Shown in pieces: positions 16,522 to 25,916 of a stretch of 64,000 bases of DNA. The DNA is from a virus. Every line of letters starts with the position of its first letter. Within the stretch, counting starts at the first letter, position 1. The DNA is taken from IMG/VR virus record IMGVR_UViG_3300009545_000002, positions 1 through 64,000 of that record. The stretch is one strand, 5' to 3'. The notes under the pieces were generated by a model. The model did no database searches. It was not told the origin of the DNA and was given only the letters and a program-made list of their open reading frames with translations. Both the position numbers and the translations under genes were made by a program.

Positions 16522-16862
16522 TGCGTGTCGGACAACTCGACTGCCGCATCCGCTTGCAGCGCCGCGTGAAGAACGAGGACAAGCTCGGCACCAACGACTA
16601 CACGTTCGCCGATGTGGACGTGCGCCCGATCGTCTGGGCGGCGGTGCAGCCGCTGCGCGGGCGCGAGTTCTTCGCGGCCAGCGAGATGCAGAGCGAGATC
16701 ACGACGCGCTTCACGATCCTCTACCGCAAGGACATCGACAGCACCATGCGCGTCATCTGGGGCGGCGTGCCGTACGACATCGCGGCGCCGCCGATCGACG
16801 TGGGCGGCAAACGCGTGTGGCTCGAACTGATGTGCAAATCTGGAGTGGGCGATGGCCGCTGA
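16521..16862 (+). CDS. Head-tail adaptor/stopper (SPP1 gp16-like)
   Basis: 113 aa; MRVGQLDCRIRLQRR at the start and WAAVQPLRGREFFAA are typical of the Phage_H_T_join family. It closes the connector channel and joins the head to the tail. Overlaps the next gene by 11 nt. Confidence 0.85.
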   Translation: MRVGQLDCRIRLQRRVKNEDKLGTNDYTFADVDVRPIVWAAVQPLRGREFFAASEMQSEITTRFTILYRKDIDSTMRVIWGGVPYDIAAPPIDVGGKRVWLELMCKSGVGDGR

Positions 16863-17340
16863 ACGCTTTCAACTGACGATCACGGGGCTGGACCAGACGC
16901 TCGCTGCGCTGCACCAAGTGCCGATCACCGTGCGCGACAAGATGCTCGCCAAGGCGCTGCGCGCCGGCGGCCTGGTCGTGCGCGATGCGGCTCGCCGGGT
17001 CGTGCCGATCGGCCGGCGCGTGGTGAGACGCGGCCGCGTCGTGTCCTTGCCCGGCACGGTGCACGACGCGATCTCTGTGCGGGTCAGCAAGAACGACGCG
17101 GCCCTCGGCCTGGTCGGCGTCTTCATCAACGTCAGGCCGGCGCGGGGCCTCAACCGCGGCCGGAACAATCCGAATGACCCGTTCTACTGGCGCTTCATCG
17201 AGTTCGGCACGAGCAAGATGGTCAAGCGGCCCTTTCTCGAGCCGGCCGCGCAGACGCTCGGCGGCCCGGTCATGGACGCGATCACGACGTCGATGACCCA
17301 ACAGATCGCCCGCATCACACCCAAGGGGACGCTCCCATGA
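16852..17340 (+). CDS. HK97 gp10-like tail-completion protein
   Basis: 162 aa; FQLTITGLDQTLAALHQVP and the C-terminal FYWRFIEFGTSKMVKRPFLEPA are the HK97 gp10 signature. Acts in head-tail joining or tail completion. Overlaps the next gene by ATGA. Confidence 0.88.
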   Translation: MAAERFQLTITGLDQTLAALHQVPITVRDKMLAKALRAGGLVVRDAARRVVPIGRRVVRRGRVVSLPGTVHDAISVRVSKNDAALGLVGVFINVRPARGLNRGRNNPNDPFYWRFIEFGTSKMVKRPFLEPAAQTLGGPVMDAITTSMTQQIARITPKGTLP

Positions 17341-17726
17341 ACCTGAAGGGAATGAGCGGCAGCGAGATCGTGCGCACGGTGCTCGCAACGCCCGACACCA
17401 GTGTCAACGGCGTGGTCTACCCGACCGACGCCGGGCTGCGCGTGCGCGCCGACGAGGCAGAGCAGGGCGAGCCTTTCCCGTTCGTGATCTTTCGCCGCGT
17501 CGCGATCGAGCGCGACTTCGGTCTCGACAACACCTTGCTCTCGACGATGGAGACCTTCGCGATCGAGTGCTGGGGCGACACGGCGGCCAGGGCGCAGGCG
17601 CTGGAAGCACAGGTCGTCGATGCCCTCCTCGCTCAGGGCATCCCGCCCTCGCACAACGAGCCAGACGGCAAGGACCCCTACATCGGGGTCAATTGCGTCG
17701 TGATTCGCGCGGACATCTGGACCTGA
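17337..17726 (+). CDS. Tail-terminator-like protein (DUF3168)
   Basis: 129 aa; PFPFVIFRRVAIERDF and ETFAIECWGDTAARAQALEAQVVDAL fit the DUF3168/tail-terminator family. It caps the tail tube at the end of assembly and binds the connector. Followed by a strong terminator. Confidence 0.8.
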   Translation: MNLKGMSGSEIVRTVLATPDTSVNGVVYPTDAGLRVRADEAEQGEPFPFVIFRRVAIERDFGLDNTLLSTMETFAIECWGDTAARAQALEAQVVDALLAQGIPPSHNEPDGKDPYIGVNCVVIRADIWT

Positions 17727-17753
17727 CGACCCGCACCACGTTCCCCCACCAAC

Positions 17754-17780
17754 CCCGGCCTTCGTGCCGGGTTCTTTTTT
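17754..17780 (+). terminator. Rho-independent terminator
   Basis: CCCGGC-CTTCGT-GCCGGG followed by TTCTTTTTT. It separates the connector operon from the tail-tube gene, which begins 19 nt later. Confidence 0.85.
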
Positions 17781-17798
17781 GCCTAAAGGACATTCAAC

Positions 17799-18464
17799 AT
17801 GACTGAAGTCGTCAAAGGACGCAACGTACGCGTCGAGATCGGCAGCACCGAGGGCTCGCCGAAGACCGTCACGGCGGTCTCGCTCGGCAACCCGGGCATG
17901 GCTACCACCAGCGTCGCGCACGGCCTGGCGGTGGGCTCCGTCGGCTATTTCAGCCAGGTGCAGAACATGGCGCCGCTCGATGACCAGGCGGCGCGCGTCG
18001 CCTTGCCGGGCGGTTCGCCCCCTTCGTCGAGCCAGTTCGACATCGAGGGCATCGACACGACCGACTTCCCGGCATTCACCACCGGGCTCTTCGTGCCGAT
18101 CACGGCCTGGGACACGCTCGCGCAGTCCACGCAGTACCAGCTCGGCGGCGGCGCCCCGAAGACCGAGGACATCACCTGCCTGCTCGACAAGTTCGAGCAG
18201 ATGGACACCATCATGCTGGCGGCCGAGACCGTGACGATCGACATCCGCTCGCTCGAAGAGGACAACGATGCGCTCGCCCTGATTCGGAAGTACTCGCGTG
18301 CCCTGAAAAAGATGGTGTTCCGCATCACGCTCAACGGCGGCGCGCAGCGCATCTTCCGCGGCACGGTGAGCCTGCCGGGTGAGAGCGTTGCGCACGGCGC
18401 GACCGGCACTGGCCAGCTGACGGTCACCGTCAAGGGCCAGATCTGCTACCTGCCGGCGCTCTGA
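17799..18464 (+). CDS. Major tail tube protein
   Basis: 221 aa, starting MTEVVKGRNVRVEIG after an AAAGGA-like RBS. Mostly beta-strand pattern; the C-terminus GTVSLPGESVAHGATGTGQLTVTVKGQI is typical of lambda gpV/HK97-type tube proteins. Position between the terminator protein and the frameshifted chaperones confirms it. The strong terminator upstream fits a highly expressed gene. Confidence 0.82.
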   Translation: MTEVVKGRNVRVEIGSTEGSPKTVTAVSLGNPGMATTSVAHGLAVGSVGYFSQVQNMAPLDDQAARVALPGGSPPSSSQFDIEGIDTTDFPAFTTGLFVPITAWDTLAQSTQYQLGGGAPKTEDITCLLDKFEQMDTIMLAAETVTIDIRSLEEDNDALALIRKYSRALKKMVFRITLNGGAQRIFRGTVSLPGESVAHGATGTGQLTVTVKGQICYLPAL

Positions 18465-18469
18465 TCTCG

Positions 18470-18844
18470 GTGGACGCGAAAGAATTGGTCCTCGCGCTTC
18501 GGCGCCGGCGCGAAAGCTGGGTCACGCTCGCCGAAGGCAAGCGCGTGAAGATCCGCCGGCCTCCCGAGACTGGTCTGCGCGAATTTCTGACGATCGTCGA
18601 CGGCAAGCGCACCTGGCTGGTCGGACTCGAGGCCGTGCAGCGCCACGTCGTCGACTGGGATGGCTTCACCGAGGCCGACATCCTCGGCGCGTCCGTCGGG
18701 TCGTCGGATACCGTCCCCTTCGATGCCGACCTCTGGTCCGAGCTCGTCGCGAACAACATCGAATGGCTCAACGATGTTGCCGCGGCGCTGCTCAAGGACA
18801 TCGTCGACTTCCTCGCCGCGAAAGATGAAGTCGCAAAAAACTGA
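18470..18844 (+). CDS. Tail assembly chaperone (gpG-like)
   Basis: 124 aa, GTG start at 18470. RVKIRRPPETGLREFLTIV and the helical C-terminus match phage tail chaperones. It binds the tape measure during tube assembly. The reading frame ends GCA AAA AAC TGA, which embeds a canonical -1 slippery heptamer, so a fraction of ribosomes should continue into the next frame. Confidence 0.8.
   Translation: MDAKELVLALRRRRESWVTLAEGKRVKIRRPPETGLREFLTIVDGKRTWLVGLEAVQRHVVDWDGFTEADILGASVGSSDTVPFDADLWSELVANNIEWLNDVAAALLKDIVDFLAAKDEVAKN
18835..18841 (+). promoter_or_regulatory. Programmed -1 ribosomal frameshift site
   Basis: The heptamer A AAA AAC sits in the zero frame of the 18470-18844 gene one codon before its stop. 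A -1 slip enters exactly the frame of the 18844-19080 gene, giving a gpG-gpT-like fusion of about 203 aa, as in lambda and HK97. Confidence 0.8.
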
Positions 18845-19080
18845 TGGCGCTACTGGACACGCAGGACGGCGTGCGGTGGGACGGTCCTGATGCGCCCGTA
18901 CAGACCCCAGACGATGCGCTTGCCATCCATGTGCACAACCACCTGTCCAACGGCATGGGCGGCATCGACTGGGCTGGCCTGCCGCTTGTCGTCGAGCTCC
19001 TCGGCGTCATCGACATCGAGATGCTGCTGCATCGCCTGCTCGTGATCCGTAGCCACACGCCTGACACCACCTCGCCATGA
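18844..19080 (+). CDS. Tail assembly chaperone frameshift extension (gpT-like)
   Basis: 78 aa if started at its own ATG, which overlaps the upstream stop (ATGA). In lambda-like phages this part is made only as a -1 frameshift extension, where the T domain recruits the tube protein. Contents HVHNHLSNGMGGIDWAGLPLVVELLG. No independent RBS is evident. Confidence 0.75.
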   Translation: MALLDTQDGVRWDGPDAPVQTPDDALAIHVHNHLSNGMGGIDWAGLPLVVELLGVIDIEMLLHRLLVIRSHTPDTTSP

Positions 19081-22000
19081 CTCAACAAATCGGCCACCTC
19101 GGCATCGGCATCACCGCCGACCCCTCGGACCTGGTCGGGGGGATGGACAAGGCTGCGATCGCCACCGAACGCGCCGCGGCGCGCATGGCGGCGTCGCAAG
19201 ACAAGTTCATCGCCAAGCTCGAGAAGGCCGCCGACCGGGTCGGCAAGGAGAAGGCCGAGCTGCTGGCGCTCGAGGCCGCCCAGCGGGGTGTCACCGATCG
19301 CGCGCAGCCGTTCATCGACAAGATCGCGCAAGCCGGGGCCGGCCTAGAAAAGGGCGCCCACATGAGCTCGGGCATGACCCGCGAGCTCATCGTGCTCGGC
19401 CACGAGGCGGCCACCGGCAACTTCAGCCGCTTCGGCGGTTCGTTGCTGGTGCTGGCCGAATACAGCACCACCGCGACCAAAGCGCTGTCGATCCTGGTCG
19501 GCCCGGTCGGTGCGCTCGTCGCGGCGGTGGGCCTGTTCGCCCTCGCGGTCTACCAGGGCGCTCAGGAGAGCAAGGCCTTCGCCAACTCGCTGGTGCTGAC
19601 CGGCAACTACGCCGGCATCACCGAGGGCCAGTTCAACGCGCTGGCCAAGTCCGTCGCCGCCGCCTCCGGTTCCACCATCGGCTCGGCGCGCGAGATCGCG
19701 CAGGGCCTGGTCAGCACCGGCAACATCGGCTCGCGGGCGCTCGCGCCGTTGGCCGCGGTGGCCGTGCAGTACGCCAGGCTCAGCGACCAGACGGCCGAGG
19801 AAGTCGTCAGCGACTTCGCCAAGATGGGCGACGGTGTCGCGAAGTGGGCGCTGGAGCACAACAAGTCGCTCAACTTCCTGAGCGGCCCGCAGTACGACTA
19901 CATCAAGCGTCTCGAGGAGCAGGGCAAGACCGAAGAGGCCGAGCTCGTCGTTGCGAAGGCGCTGAGCGACCACTTCGGCCAGGTCATTCCGAAGAATCTC
20001 GGCTACTTGCAGCAGGCGCTCGCCTCGGCTGGTCATTTCTGGGATGACTTCTGGGACAAGGCCAAGGGCGTGGGGCGCGCGCAGACGCTCGACGACAAGC
20101 TGGCCCAGATCACGTCCCAGCTCAGCGCGAAGCCGAAGACTCAGCAGAACTCGTCATGGCTCGGCGATCCGCTCCCGCAGGACTACGAGAACTACCTGCG
20201 GCAACAGCGCGCGGCGCTCGAAAGCGCCAAGCGTTTCGCGGAGGCAGGCGCGGCCACGCAAGCCCAGTCCGACAAGGACGCCAAGGCGCACCAGGCTGCG
20301 TCGGACTACCTCGATGCGCTGAACAAGCAGATCAAGGGCGTCGATCTCCTGAAGGAAGCGCTGGCCAAACTGCACCGCGAGCAGGACGCCTTCCGCAAGG
20401 ACGGCGGCATCATCACGCCGGAGCAGGCCGCTGCGCAGGAAGCGCAGGTCATCAAGGACAACTCGCCGCCGGCCGGCCCGAAAGACCACTCGCAGGATCG
20501 GCTCGAGACCGCCTTCACCAACCGCATGAACGCGCTCGGCGAGGAGGGCATCAAGCTCGATGCCGAGCGAGAGAGCTGGGAGCGCTACGGCAAGGCGGTC
20601 AGCAACAGCCGGGCCGCGGTCGTCGAGTTCGACATCGAGCAGGGCAAGCTCGCCGGCAAGAACGGCGCGGCGCTGACGAACGAGCAGATGTACGAGGTCT
20701 GGGCGCGCGCCTACGACGACGACCTGAAGCAGGAAGCGGTCGACCAGGCCAAGCTCAACGCCGAGCTCGACAAGCGCATCACGAAGCTGCAGGCGACTTC
20801 GGACGCGCAGGCCATGAACGCGCGCCAGAGCCAGATCGCGAGCGAGCTCGCGGAAGCCGAGACCAAGGGGCTCGTCAAAGGCTCTGCGGCCTACACCGAC
20901 TACGCCGCCCGGGTGGCGATCGCGGTCAACGCCCAGGCCGACCAGGCGCTGCAGCGCAAGCTCGCCTCCGAGCAACTCTCCACCGATGACGAGGTGAGGG
21001 CACTCGAAGCGCAGGCCCGCGCGCTCGGCATGTCGACGCTGGAGCGGCAGAAGGCCGCAGCGGCCCTCAAGCTCTACGACACCGCGCAGAAGGACATCGC
21101 GGCCAACCCGGACCAGGAAACGGCGATCCTCGCGGCGGCGACGTCGAAGTACAACGCGCTGGCCGCGGCCATGGACCGCAACCTGGCCGCAACGCAGTCC
21201 TTCGAGCTCGGCTCGAGCGCCGCCTTCACGAAGTACCAGGAGAACGCGGCGAACGCTGCGTCCTATGCCGAACAGATGATCGGCGGCGGCCTGAAGAAGA
21301 CGGAAGACGCGATCGTCGCTTTCGCCGAGACCGGCAAGCTGAAGTTCGGCGATGTCTTCAAGTTCATGGCCGACGAGTACCTGCGCCAGCAAGCGCGGAT
21401 CCTGGTCTCGCAAGGCGCGGGCGGGCTGAGCTCGCTGCTCGGCGGCATCGGAGCAGGCTACTTCGCCAGGAACACCGGCGCCGCGACCACGGTGGCGAAC
21501 GCGCTGCCCGGCGACAGCATGGACAACCTGATGAAGGTGACGGGCGCCTTCGGCACGTCCGGCGCTGCCAGTGCCGCCGGCGGCGCCGCCGCGCAGACGA
21601 CGGCCACCGCCAGCCTGACGGCGCAGATCACCGCGGAAAGCGCGGCGACCACCGCGATGACCTCCGCGCTCACCGAGCAAACGGTCACGCTGACGGCGTT
21701 CGGCACGGCGAGCTCCGATGCGGGCGCGCTGGTGCTCACCCTGGGCACGGCCGCCGAGGCAGCCACGCAGGGCCTCTATCGGGTCGCAGCGGCTGCGGCG
21801 GCTGGCGGCGGTGGTGGCGGCCTGGGCGGCTTCTTCGGCCTGTTCTCCGGGTCTGGCGGCAGCGGCGCCGGTGCGGGAGCGTCGACGGTCGGCGCCGATG
21901 TCATCGATATGTCCGCGATGGCAGCGAAGGGCCGTGTCTTCGATGGCGCCGGCATGCAGGCCTTCGGGCGCGGCGACGTGTTCCACAGCCCGACCCTGTT

Positions 22001-22325
22001 CCGCTTCGCGCAGGGCGGCGGCTTCGCCACGGGCGTGATGGGTGAAGCCGGCCCCGAGGCCGTGATGCCGCTGCACCGCGGGGCCAACGGCAAGCTCGGC
22101 GTCGTGCTGAACGGCGGCTCGCAGCAGCCGCAGATCAACGTGCAGGTGCTGAACAACCATGCCGGCGCGCAGGTGACGACGCGACCGAAGAGCGGCGGCG
22201 GCCTGCAGGTGATCGTCGACCAGATCGAGCAGCGCATGGGCGACAACATCGACAACGGCGTCGGGCTCGCGCGCAACGTCGGCGGCCGCTTCGGACTCAA
22301 CTCCGCCGCCGGCCTGGCGCGCTGA
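19077..22325 (+). CDS. Tail tape measure protein
   Basis: 1082 aa, the longest frame of the tail region, with a long helical, Ala/Gln/Lys-rich body. MTQQIGHLGIGITAD start, hydrophobic GPVGALVAAVGLFALAVYQGAQ near residue 145, and a C-terminal GVMGEAGPEAVMPLHRG motif common to lambda-type tape measures. It sets tail length and is ejected with the DNA. Start overlaps the chaperone gene by ATGA. Confidence 0.92.
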   Translation: MTQQIGHLGIGITADPSDLVGGMDKAAIATERAAARMAASQDKFIAKLEKAADRVGKEKAELLALEAAQRGVTDRAQPFIDKIAQAGAGLEKGAHMSSGMTRELIVLGHEAATGNFSRFGGSLLVLAEYSTTATKALSILVGPVGALVAAVGLFALAVYQGAQESKAFANSLVLTGNYAGITEGQFNALAKSVAAASGSTIGSAREIAQGLVSTGNIGSRALAPLAAVAVQYARLSDQTAEEVVSDFAKMGDGVAKWALEHNKSLNFLSGPQYDYIKRLEEQGKTEEAELVVAKALSDHFGQVIPKNLGYLQQALASAGHFWDDFWDKAKGVGRAQTLDDKLAQITSQLSAKPKTQQNSSWLGDPLPQDYENYLRQQRAALESAKRFAEAGAATQAQSDKDAKAHQAASDYLDALNKQIKGVDLLKEALAKLHREQDAFRKDGGIITPEQAAAQEAQVIKDNSPPAGPKDHSQDRLETAFTNRMNALGEEGIKLDAERESWERYGKAVSNSRAAVVEFDIEQGKLAGKNGAALTNEQMYEVWARAYDDDLKQEAVDQAKLNAELDKRITKLQATSDAQAMNARQSQIASELAEAETKGLVKGSAAYTDYAARVAIAVNAQADQALQRKLASEQLSTDDEVRALEAQARALGMSTLERQKAAAALKLYDTAQKDIAANPDQETAILAAATSKYNALAAAMDRNLAATQSFELGSSAAFTKYQENAANAASYAEQMIGGGLKKTEDAIVAFAETGKLKFGDVFKFMADEYLRQQARILVSQGAGGLSSLLGGIGAGYFARNTGAATTVANALPGDSMDNLMKVTGAFGTSGAASAAGGAAAQTTATASLTAQITAESAATTAMTSALTEQTVTLTAFGTASSDAGALVLTLGTAAEAATQGLYRVAAAAAAGGGGGGLGGFFGLFSGSGGSGAGAGASTVGADVIDMSAMAAKGRVFDGAGMQAFGRGDVFHSPTLFRFAQGGGFATGVMGEAGPEAVMPLHRGANGKLGVVLNGGSQQPQINVQVLNNHAGAQVTTRPKSGGGLQVIVDQIEQRMGDNIDNGVGLARNVGGRFGLNSAAGLAR

Positions 22326-22329
22326 CTCG

Positions 22330-22911
22330 ATGAGCACCGACATCGCCTTCCCGGCGCAGCTGCCGGTCGGGAAGCTCGCCGGGCACGTGATCGACGCAGT
22401 CGACATCTCGGAGCGCACCATCTATGAGGCTGGCGAGCAGCGCGTGCGCCGCCTCTTCACCATCGTGCCGCAGAAGGCGTCCGTGTCGTGGTTCCTGAGC
22501 CAGGAGCACTTCGACATCTTCGACGACTGGTACGAGAACACGCTGCTCGCCGGCAGCTTTCCCTTCGACGTCCAGGTCGCCGGCGAGGGCGTCGTGGGCG
22601 TCGTCTGGTACACGGCCAACTTCATCACGCCGTACACGATGGAGACGGTCGCGACGCGCTGGGGGCCGATGTACCGCATCGGCACCTCGCTGCTGCTGAT
22701 GGGCGAGTCGTTCGGCTCACGCGTGGCCACATCGCTCTACAGCACCATCGGCTTCAGGATCGGGCTGAACGCCGCGCTCTTCGGCGCGCCGGTGGCGCTG
22801 CGCAGCGCCATCAGAGCCGACCTCTCGATGCGGCCGGTACCGACCGTGCCGTCTGCCGGGCTCCACAGCGAGTTCGACGTGTCGCAGACGCTGCGCGGCA
22901 CGCTGAGCTGA
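22330..22911 (+). CDS. Minor tail protein
   Basis: 193 aa. Contains FDIFDDWYENTLLAGSFPFDV and a DUF-type tail protein pattern; a similar module (YWKDWYENVAGKG) recurs inside the 27345-30440 protein. Follows the tape measure, so it probably belongs to the distal tail. Confidence 0.65.
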   Translation: MSTDIAFPAQLPVGKLAGHVIDAVDISERTIYEAGEQRVRRLFTIVPQKASVSWFLSQEHFDIFDDWYENTLLAGSFPFDVQVAGEGVVGVVWYTANFITPYTMETVATRWGPMYRIGTSLLLMGESFGSRVATSLYSTIGFRIGLNAALFGAPVALRSAIRADLSMRPVPTVPSAGLHSEFDVSQTLRGTLS

Positions 22912-22946
22912 CGGCTTTCACCATTCAACTTCGATAGGGGCAACCA

Positions 22947-23327
22947 GTGGCCATCATCCTCGGCACGCTCGGCGAAGAGATGAACCTGCAGATTCGCCAG
23001 GGTGCGACCTTTGGTCCGTTCCTCTTCGCCATGAAGAACCCGGACAACACGCCGGTCGACCTGACCGACTGCTTGATTCGCGGCCAGATCCGAAAGACGC
23101 CGAAGAGCCTCGAGTGGACCGATCTCGACGTCAGCATCACGGCCCCGTCGCTCGGTGAGTACCAGATCGGTCTCAGCCTCGAGATGACGACCGCGATGGA
23201 TGCGGGCACGACGATCACCAGCCAGGAGAGCCTGTACGTCTGGGACCTCGAGCTCATCGATTCCATGGGCCTGACCACGCCGCTCTACTACGGCACGGCC
23301 ACGGTGTTTCGCGAGGTCACGCGATGA
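22947..23327 (+). CDS. Hypothetical tail/baseplate protein (126 aa)
   Basis: 126 aa with GTG start and AGGGG upstream. NLQIRQGATFGPFLFAMKN and IRGQIRKTP resemble beta-rich baseplate-associated proteins common in fibre regions of siphophages. ATGA overlap with the next gene. Confidence 0.6.
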   Translation: MAIILGTLGEEMNLQIRQGATFGPFLFAMKNPDNTPVDLTDCLIRGQIRKTPKSLEWTDLDVSITAPSLGEYQIGLSLEMTTAMDAGTTITSQESLYVWDLELIDSMGLTTPLYYGTATVFREVTR

Positions 23328-23803
23328 GCGATCGTCAGGTCACGGTGCTGCTGCCGCCGATCATCCGCACCACGCTGCTGACGCCGCCGGTCCCGCGCCT
23401 CACGACGCTCACGGTCGGCCAGGGCCCGGCCGGCGCGCAGGGTGCTTCCGGCGACCTGCTCGAGCGCATCGTCAGCACCGCGATCGGCGGGCACCGCGTC
23501 GTCGTCTCGATCGGTGGAGAGATCTTCTACGCCGACGCCACCAACGACGCGCACCGCGGCCATGTGCTCGGCCTGACTCTCAATGCCGCGAGCGCCGGCG
23601 GCACGGTGCAGATCCGCAGCAGCGGCGAGGTGCTCGAGCCGTCGTGGACCTGGACGGTTGACGACCCCGTCTATCTCGGCACCAACGGCGTCATGACGCA
23701 GACCCCGCCGACCGCGCCGAGCTGGTTGCAGATCGTCGGCTTCGCGACCGCGACGAACCGTCTCTTTCTCGACTTCTTGCCACCGTTCATCCTTTCGGAG
23801 TGA
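23324..23803 (+). CDS. Hypothetical fibre-region protein with short collagen-like motif
   Basis: 159 aa; a GQGPAGAQGASGD collagen-like stretch near residue 35 is followed by a beta-rich domain (HRGHVLGLTLNAAS). Probably a fibre or fibre-attachment subunit. The next gene starts 7 nt after its stop. Confidence 0.55.
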   Translation: MSDRQVTVLLPPIIRTTLLTPPVPRLTTLTVGQGPAGAQGASGDLLERIVSTAIGGHRVVVSIGGEIFYADATNDAHRGHVLGLTLNAASAGGTVQIRSSGEVLEPSWTWTVDDPVYLGTNGVMTQTPPTAPSWLQIVGFATATNRLFLDFLPPFILSE

Positions 23804-23809
23804 TTGACC

Positions 23810-24412
23810 ATGGGTACCGCATCGAGCAAAAAGATCCTCAAGCAAGTCGCCGGAGCACTCACCGAGGAGGCGGCTCTGCTGACCTCCGCCGGCGCCGGCG
23901 ACGCCAACCGCATTCCGGCGCTCAACGCATCCGGCGTGCTCGACGCGACGATCGTCAACGCGGTGGTCGTCAGTAGCGGCGCGGGATCGGCGGGACAGCT
24001 GCCGCAGCTCAACGGCTCGGGCTTGCTCGATGCCACCGTCATGCCGCCCGGCATCGCGGCCGACGTGGCGGTCATCACGGCCAGCGAAGCGCTCTCCGCC
24101 GGCGACTTCGTCAACATCTGGTCGTCGACGGGCTTCAAGGTGCGCAAGGCCGATGCCACGGTGGCCGGCAAGCACGCTCACGGCTTCGTGCTCGCCAGCG
24201 TGTCGTCTTCCGGCGCGGCCACGGTCTACCTGAGCGGGCCCAACGTCGGCGTGTCCGGCCAGTCGCCGGGTGACGCGTGGCTGTCGACGACGGCAGGGCA
24301 GGCCACCTCGACGCCGCCGAGCGGCTCCGGCAACGTGGTTCAGTCCCTCGGCTCGGCCACCAGCGCCACGTCGATCGACTTCAACCCCGGCCGTCCGATC
24401 ACGCTGGCGTAA
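23810..24412 (+). CDS. Fibre-like structural protein
   Basis: 200 aa from the ATG at 23810. MGTASSKKILKQVAGALTEEAAL leads into Gly/Ala/Ser-rich repeats (GDANRIPALNASGVLDATIVN, QLPQLNGSGLLDATVMP) and a beta domain with ASVSSSGAATVYLSG. Repeats of the LNASGxLDATxV type are typical of phage tail fibres. Confidence 0.6.
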   Translation: MGTASSKKILKQVAGALTEEAALLTSAGAGDANRIPALNASGVLDATIVNAVVVSSGAGSAGQLPQLNGSGLLDATVMPPGIAADVAVITASEALSAGDFVNIWSSTGFKVRKADATVAGKHAHGFVLASVSSSGAATVYLSGPNVGVSGQSPGDAWLSTTAGQATSTPPSGSGNVVQSLGSATSATSIDFNPGRPITLA

Positions 24413-24415
24413 GTC

Positions 24416-24616
24416 ATGGCGCTGAAGCCCCCTCTCGCCGCCTACGCCGGCGCACTGACCGAGATGCCGGCGACCGACACCATTCCGCCGGCCAATCTCG
24501 GCACAGGCACCACCGGCGACGCGACCTACGTGCTTTGCTCTGACGGCGTGTTCCGGCAGGTGTCTGCACTGGCGGCCACCAACATTGCCTACTACTCCTT
24601 TGCAGGGGGATTCTGA
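24416..24616 (+). CDS. Short fibre-region protein (66 aa)
   Basis: 66 aa; LGTGTTGDATYVLCSDGVFRQVS resembles the fibre-tip motif GDGTKFLRGDGTW found in many tail-fibre proteins. Stop overlaps the next ATG. Confidence 0.55.
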   Translation: MALKPPLAAYAGALTEMPATDTIPPANLGTGTTGDATYVLCSDGVFRQVSALAATNIAYYSFAGGF

Positions 24617-25035
24617 TGGCCGGCACTTCGACCCCAATTTTTCCGCAGACGATCAAGAACTACTGCGCCCAGATCCTGCCCGCCGACGCCAGCGCGGTGA
24701 AGACCATCGTCACCGGCGCGGCCAACGGCTCCAAGATCGAAGCCTTGACGATCGCCTCGACGGACACGTCGGCGCGTGACGTGCAGCTGGTGCTGACGAT
24801 CAGCTCGGTGACCTACATCCTCGCGACGATCGCGATCCCGCTGAGCTCCGGCAACACCAACTCGGCTGCCGCCGTCGACGTGCTGCGTTCCGCGCTGTGG
24901 CCAGGGCTCGCCTATGACGCGAACGGCAACAAGTGCCTCTTCATCGCGAACGGCGCGGTGCTCGGCATCAAGGCGCTGACGACGGTCACGACGGCCAAGG
25001 AGATCGACATCGTCGCGGTGGGCGGAGACTTCTGA
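24616..25035 (+). CDS. Hypothetical beta-rich fibre-region protein
   Basis: 139 aa, starting MAGTSTPIFPQTIKNY. It is a clear relative of the 139-aa protein at 25917 (same length, same order of TNSAAAVDVL/NASNNSLFE-type and terminal VxAVGGxF motifs), so the two are probably a duplicated virion subunit. No known domain. Confidence 0.55.
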   Translation: MAGTSTPIFPQTIKNYCAQILPADASAVKTIVTGAANGSKIEALTIASTDTSARDVQLVLTISSVTYILATIAIPLSSGNTNSAAAVDVLRSALWPGLAYDANGNKCLFIANGAVLGIKALTTVTTAKEIDIVAVGGDF

Positions 25036-25898
25036 TGTTCGGCACCGTCTCGCCGCGACTCAAGGGCGGCCTGAACCGCGTTCTTGCAGCGGCTTCGGCG
25101 AGCTACTACATCTGGAAGGGCCCGCCCGAGGTTGACTTCCTGATCTCGGCCGGCGATGCGCCCGGCCGCGCGACCTCGCCAGGCGTGGGGCGAAACCTCG
25201 TCTTGCAGGCCGGCACTGGTCCTTTCGGGGTCTGGAACACATACCGCGGGGATGGCGGCACGCTCTACCTTTACGGCGGCCCGGCGGGTGGCTCGTATGG
25301 CAATGGCGGCAGCATCGTCATCCAGAGTGCCGGGCCTGCGAGCTCCGGCGGTACGGCTGCCAGCACCATCACGATCACCGCGGGGGTAGGGGTTGTCGAC
25401 GGCACCGGTGGCGCCATCGCCGTCACGGGTGGGCAAAGCGGGGCCCAGGTCTCCGGCGGCGGCAATGGCGGTCCTGGGACCGTCCAAGGCGGCGACAGCA
25501 CCTACTACAACGGGACAGGCGGCGCCGGCACCGTCATCGGCGGTCACGGCGGCAGCACGGGCACTGGTGGCACTGGCGTCGTCGAGGGCGGCAGCGGCGG
25601 CTCCTACGGCGGCAACGCGATCGTCCGCCCCGGCTCGGGGAGTTTCCGCAGTGGCAACGTCTTGCTCGATGGCGGGCGCGGCGTGGCATTGGCAACCAGC
25701 GCGGTCGCAGGCTTCGTGATGTTCCCGACCTGCGCCGGCGTTCCCACTGGCGCACCCGCAGTCATCCCGACCGGCTCCGTAGCCCTTGTCTGGGACTCCA
25801 CGCATCGCCGGCTCTACTCCAACTCAGGTAGCGGCTGGTCCAGCAAGGTGACCGCGGGGCGGCAATTCGCATTGGCCAACCGCATCAACGCATTCTGA
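25035..25898 (+). CDS. Glycine-rich adhesin-like virion protein
   Basis: 287 aa, ATG overlapping the upstream stop. Residues ~70-215 are glycine-rich repeats (GGNGGPGTVQGGDSTYYNGTGG); the C-terminus LVWDSTHRRLYSNSGSGW is typical of fibre-tip proteins. Glycine-rich loops often form polyglycine-II-type receptor-binding surfaces in tail adhesins. Confidence 0.6.
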   Translation: MFGTVSPRLKGGLNRVLAAASASYYIWKGPPEVDFLISAGDAPGRATSPGVGRNLVLQAGTGPFGVWNTYRGDGGTLYLYGGPAGGSYGNGGSIVIQSAGPASSGGTAASTITITAGVGVVDGTGGAIAVTGGQSGAQVSGGGNGGPGTVQGGDSTYYNGTGGAGTVIGGHGGSTGTGGTGVVEGGSGGSYGGNAIVRPGSGSFRSGNVLLDGGRGVALATSAVAGFVMFPTCAGVPTGAPAVIPTGSVALVWDSTHRRLYSNSGSGWSSKVTAGRQFALANRINAF

Positions 25899-25916
25899 CC
25901 AGCAGAGACACCCCAC

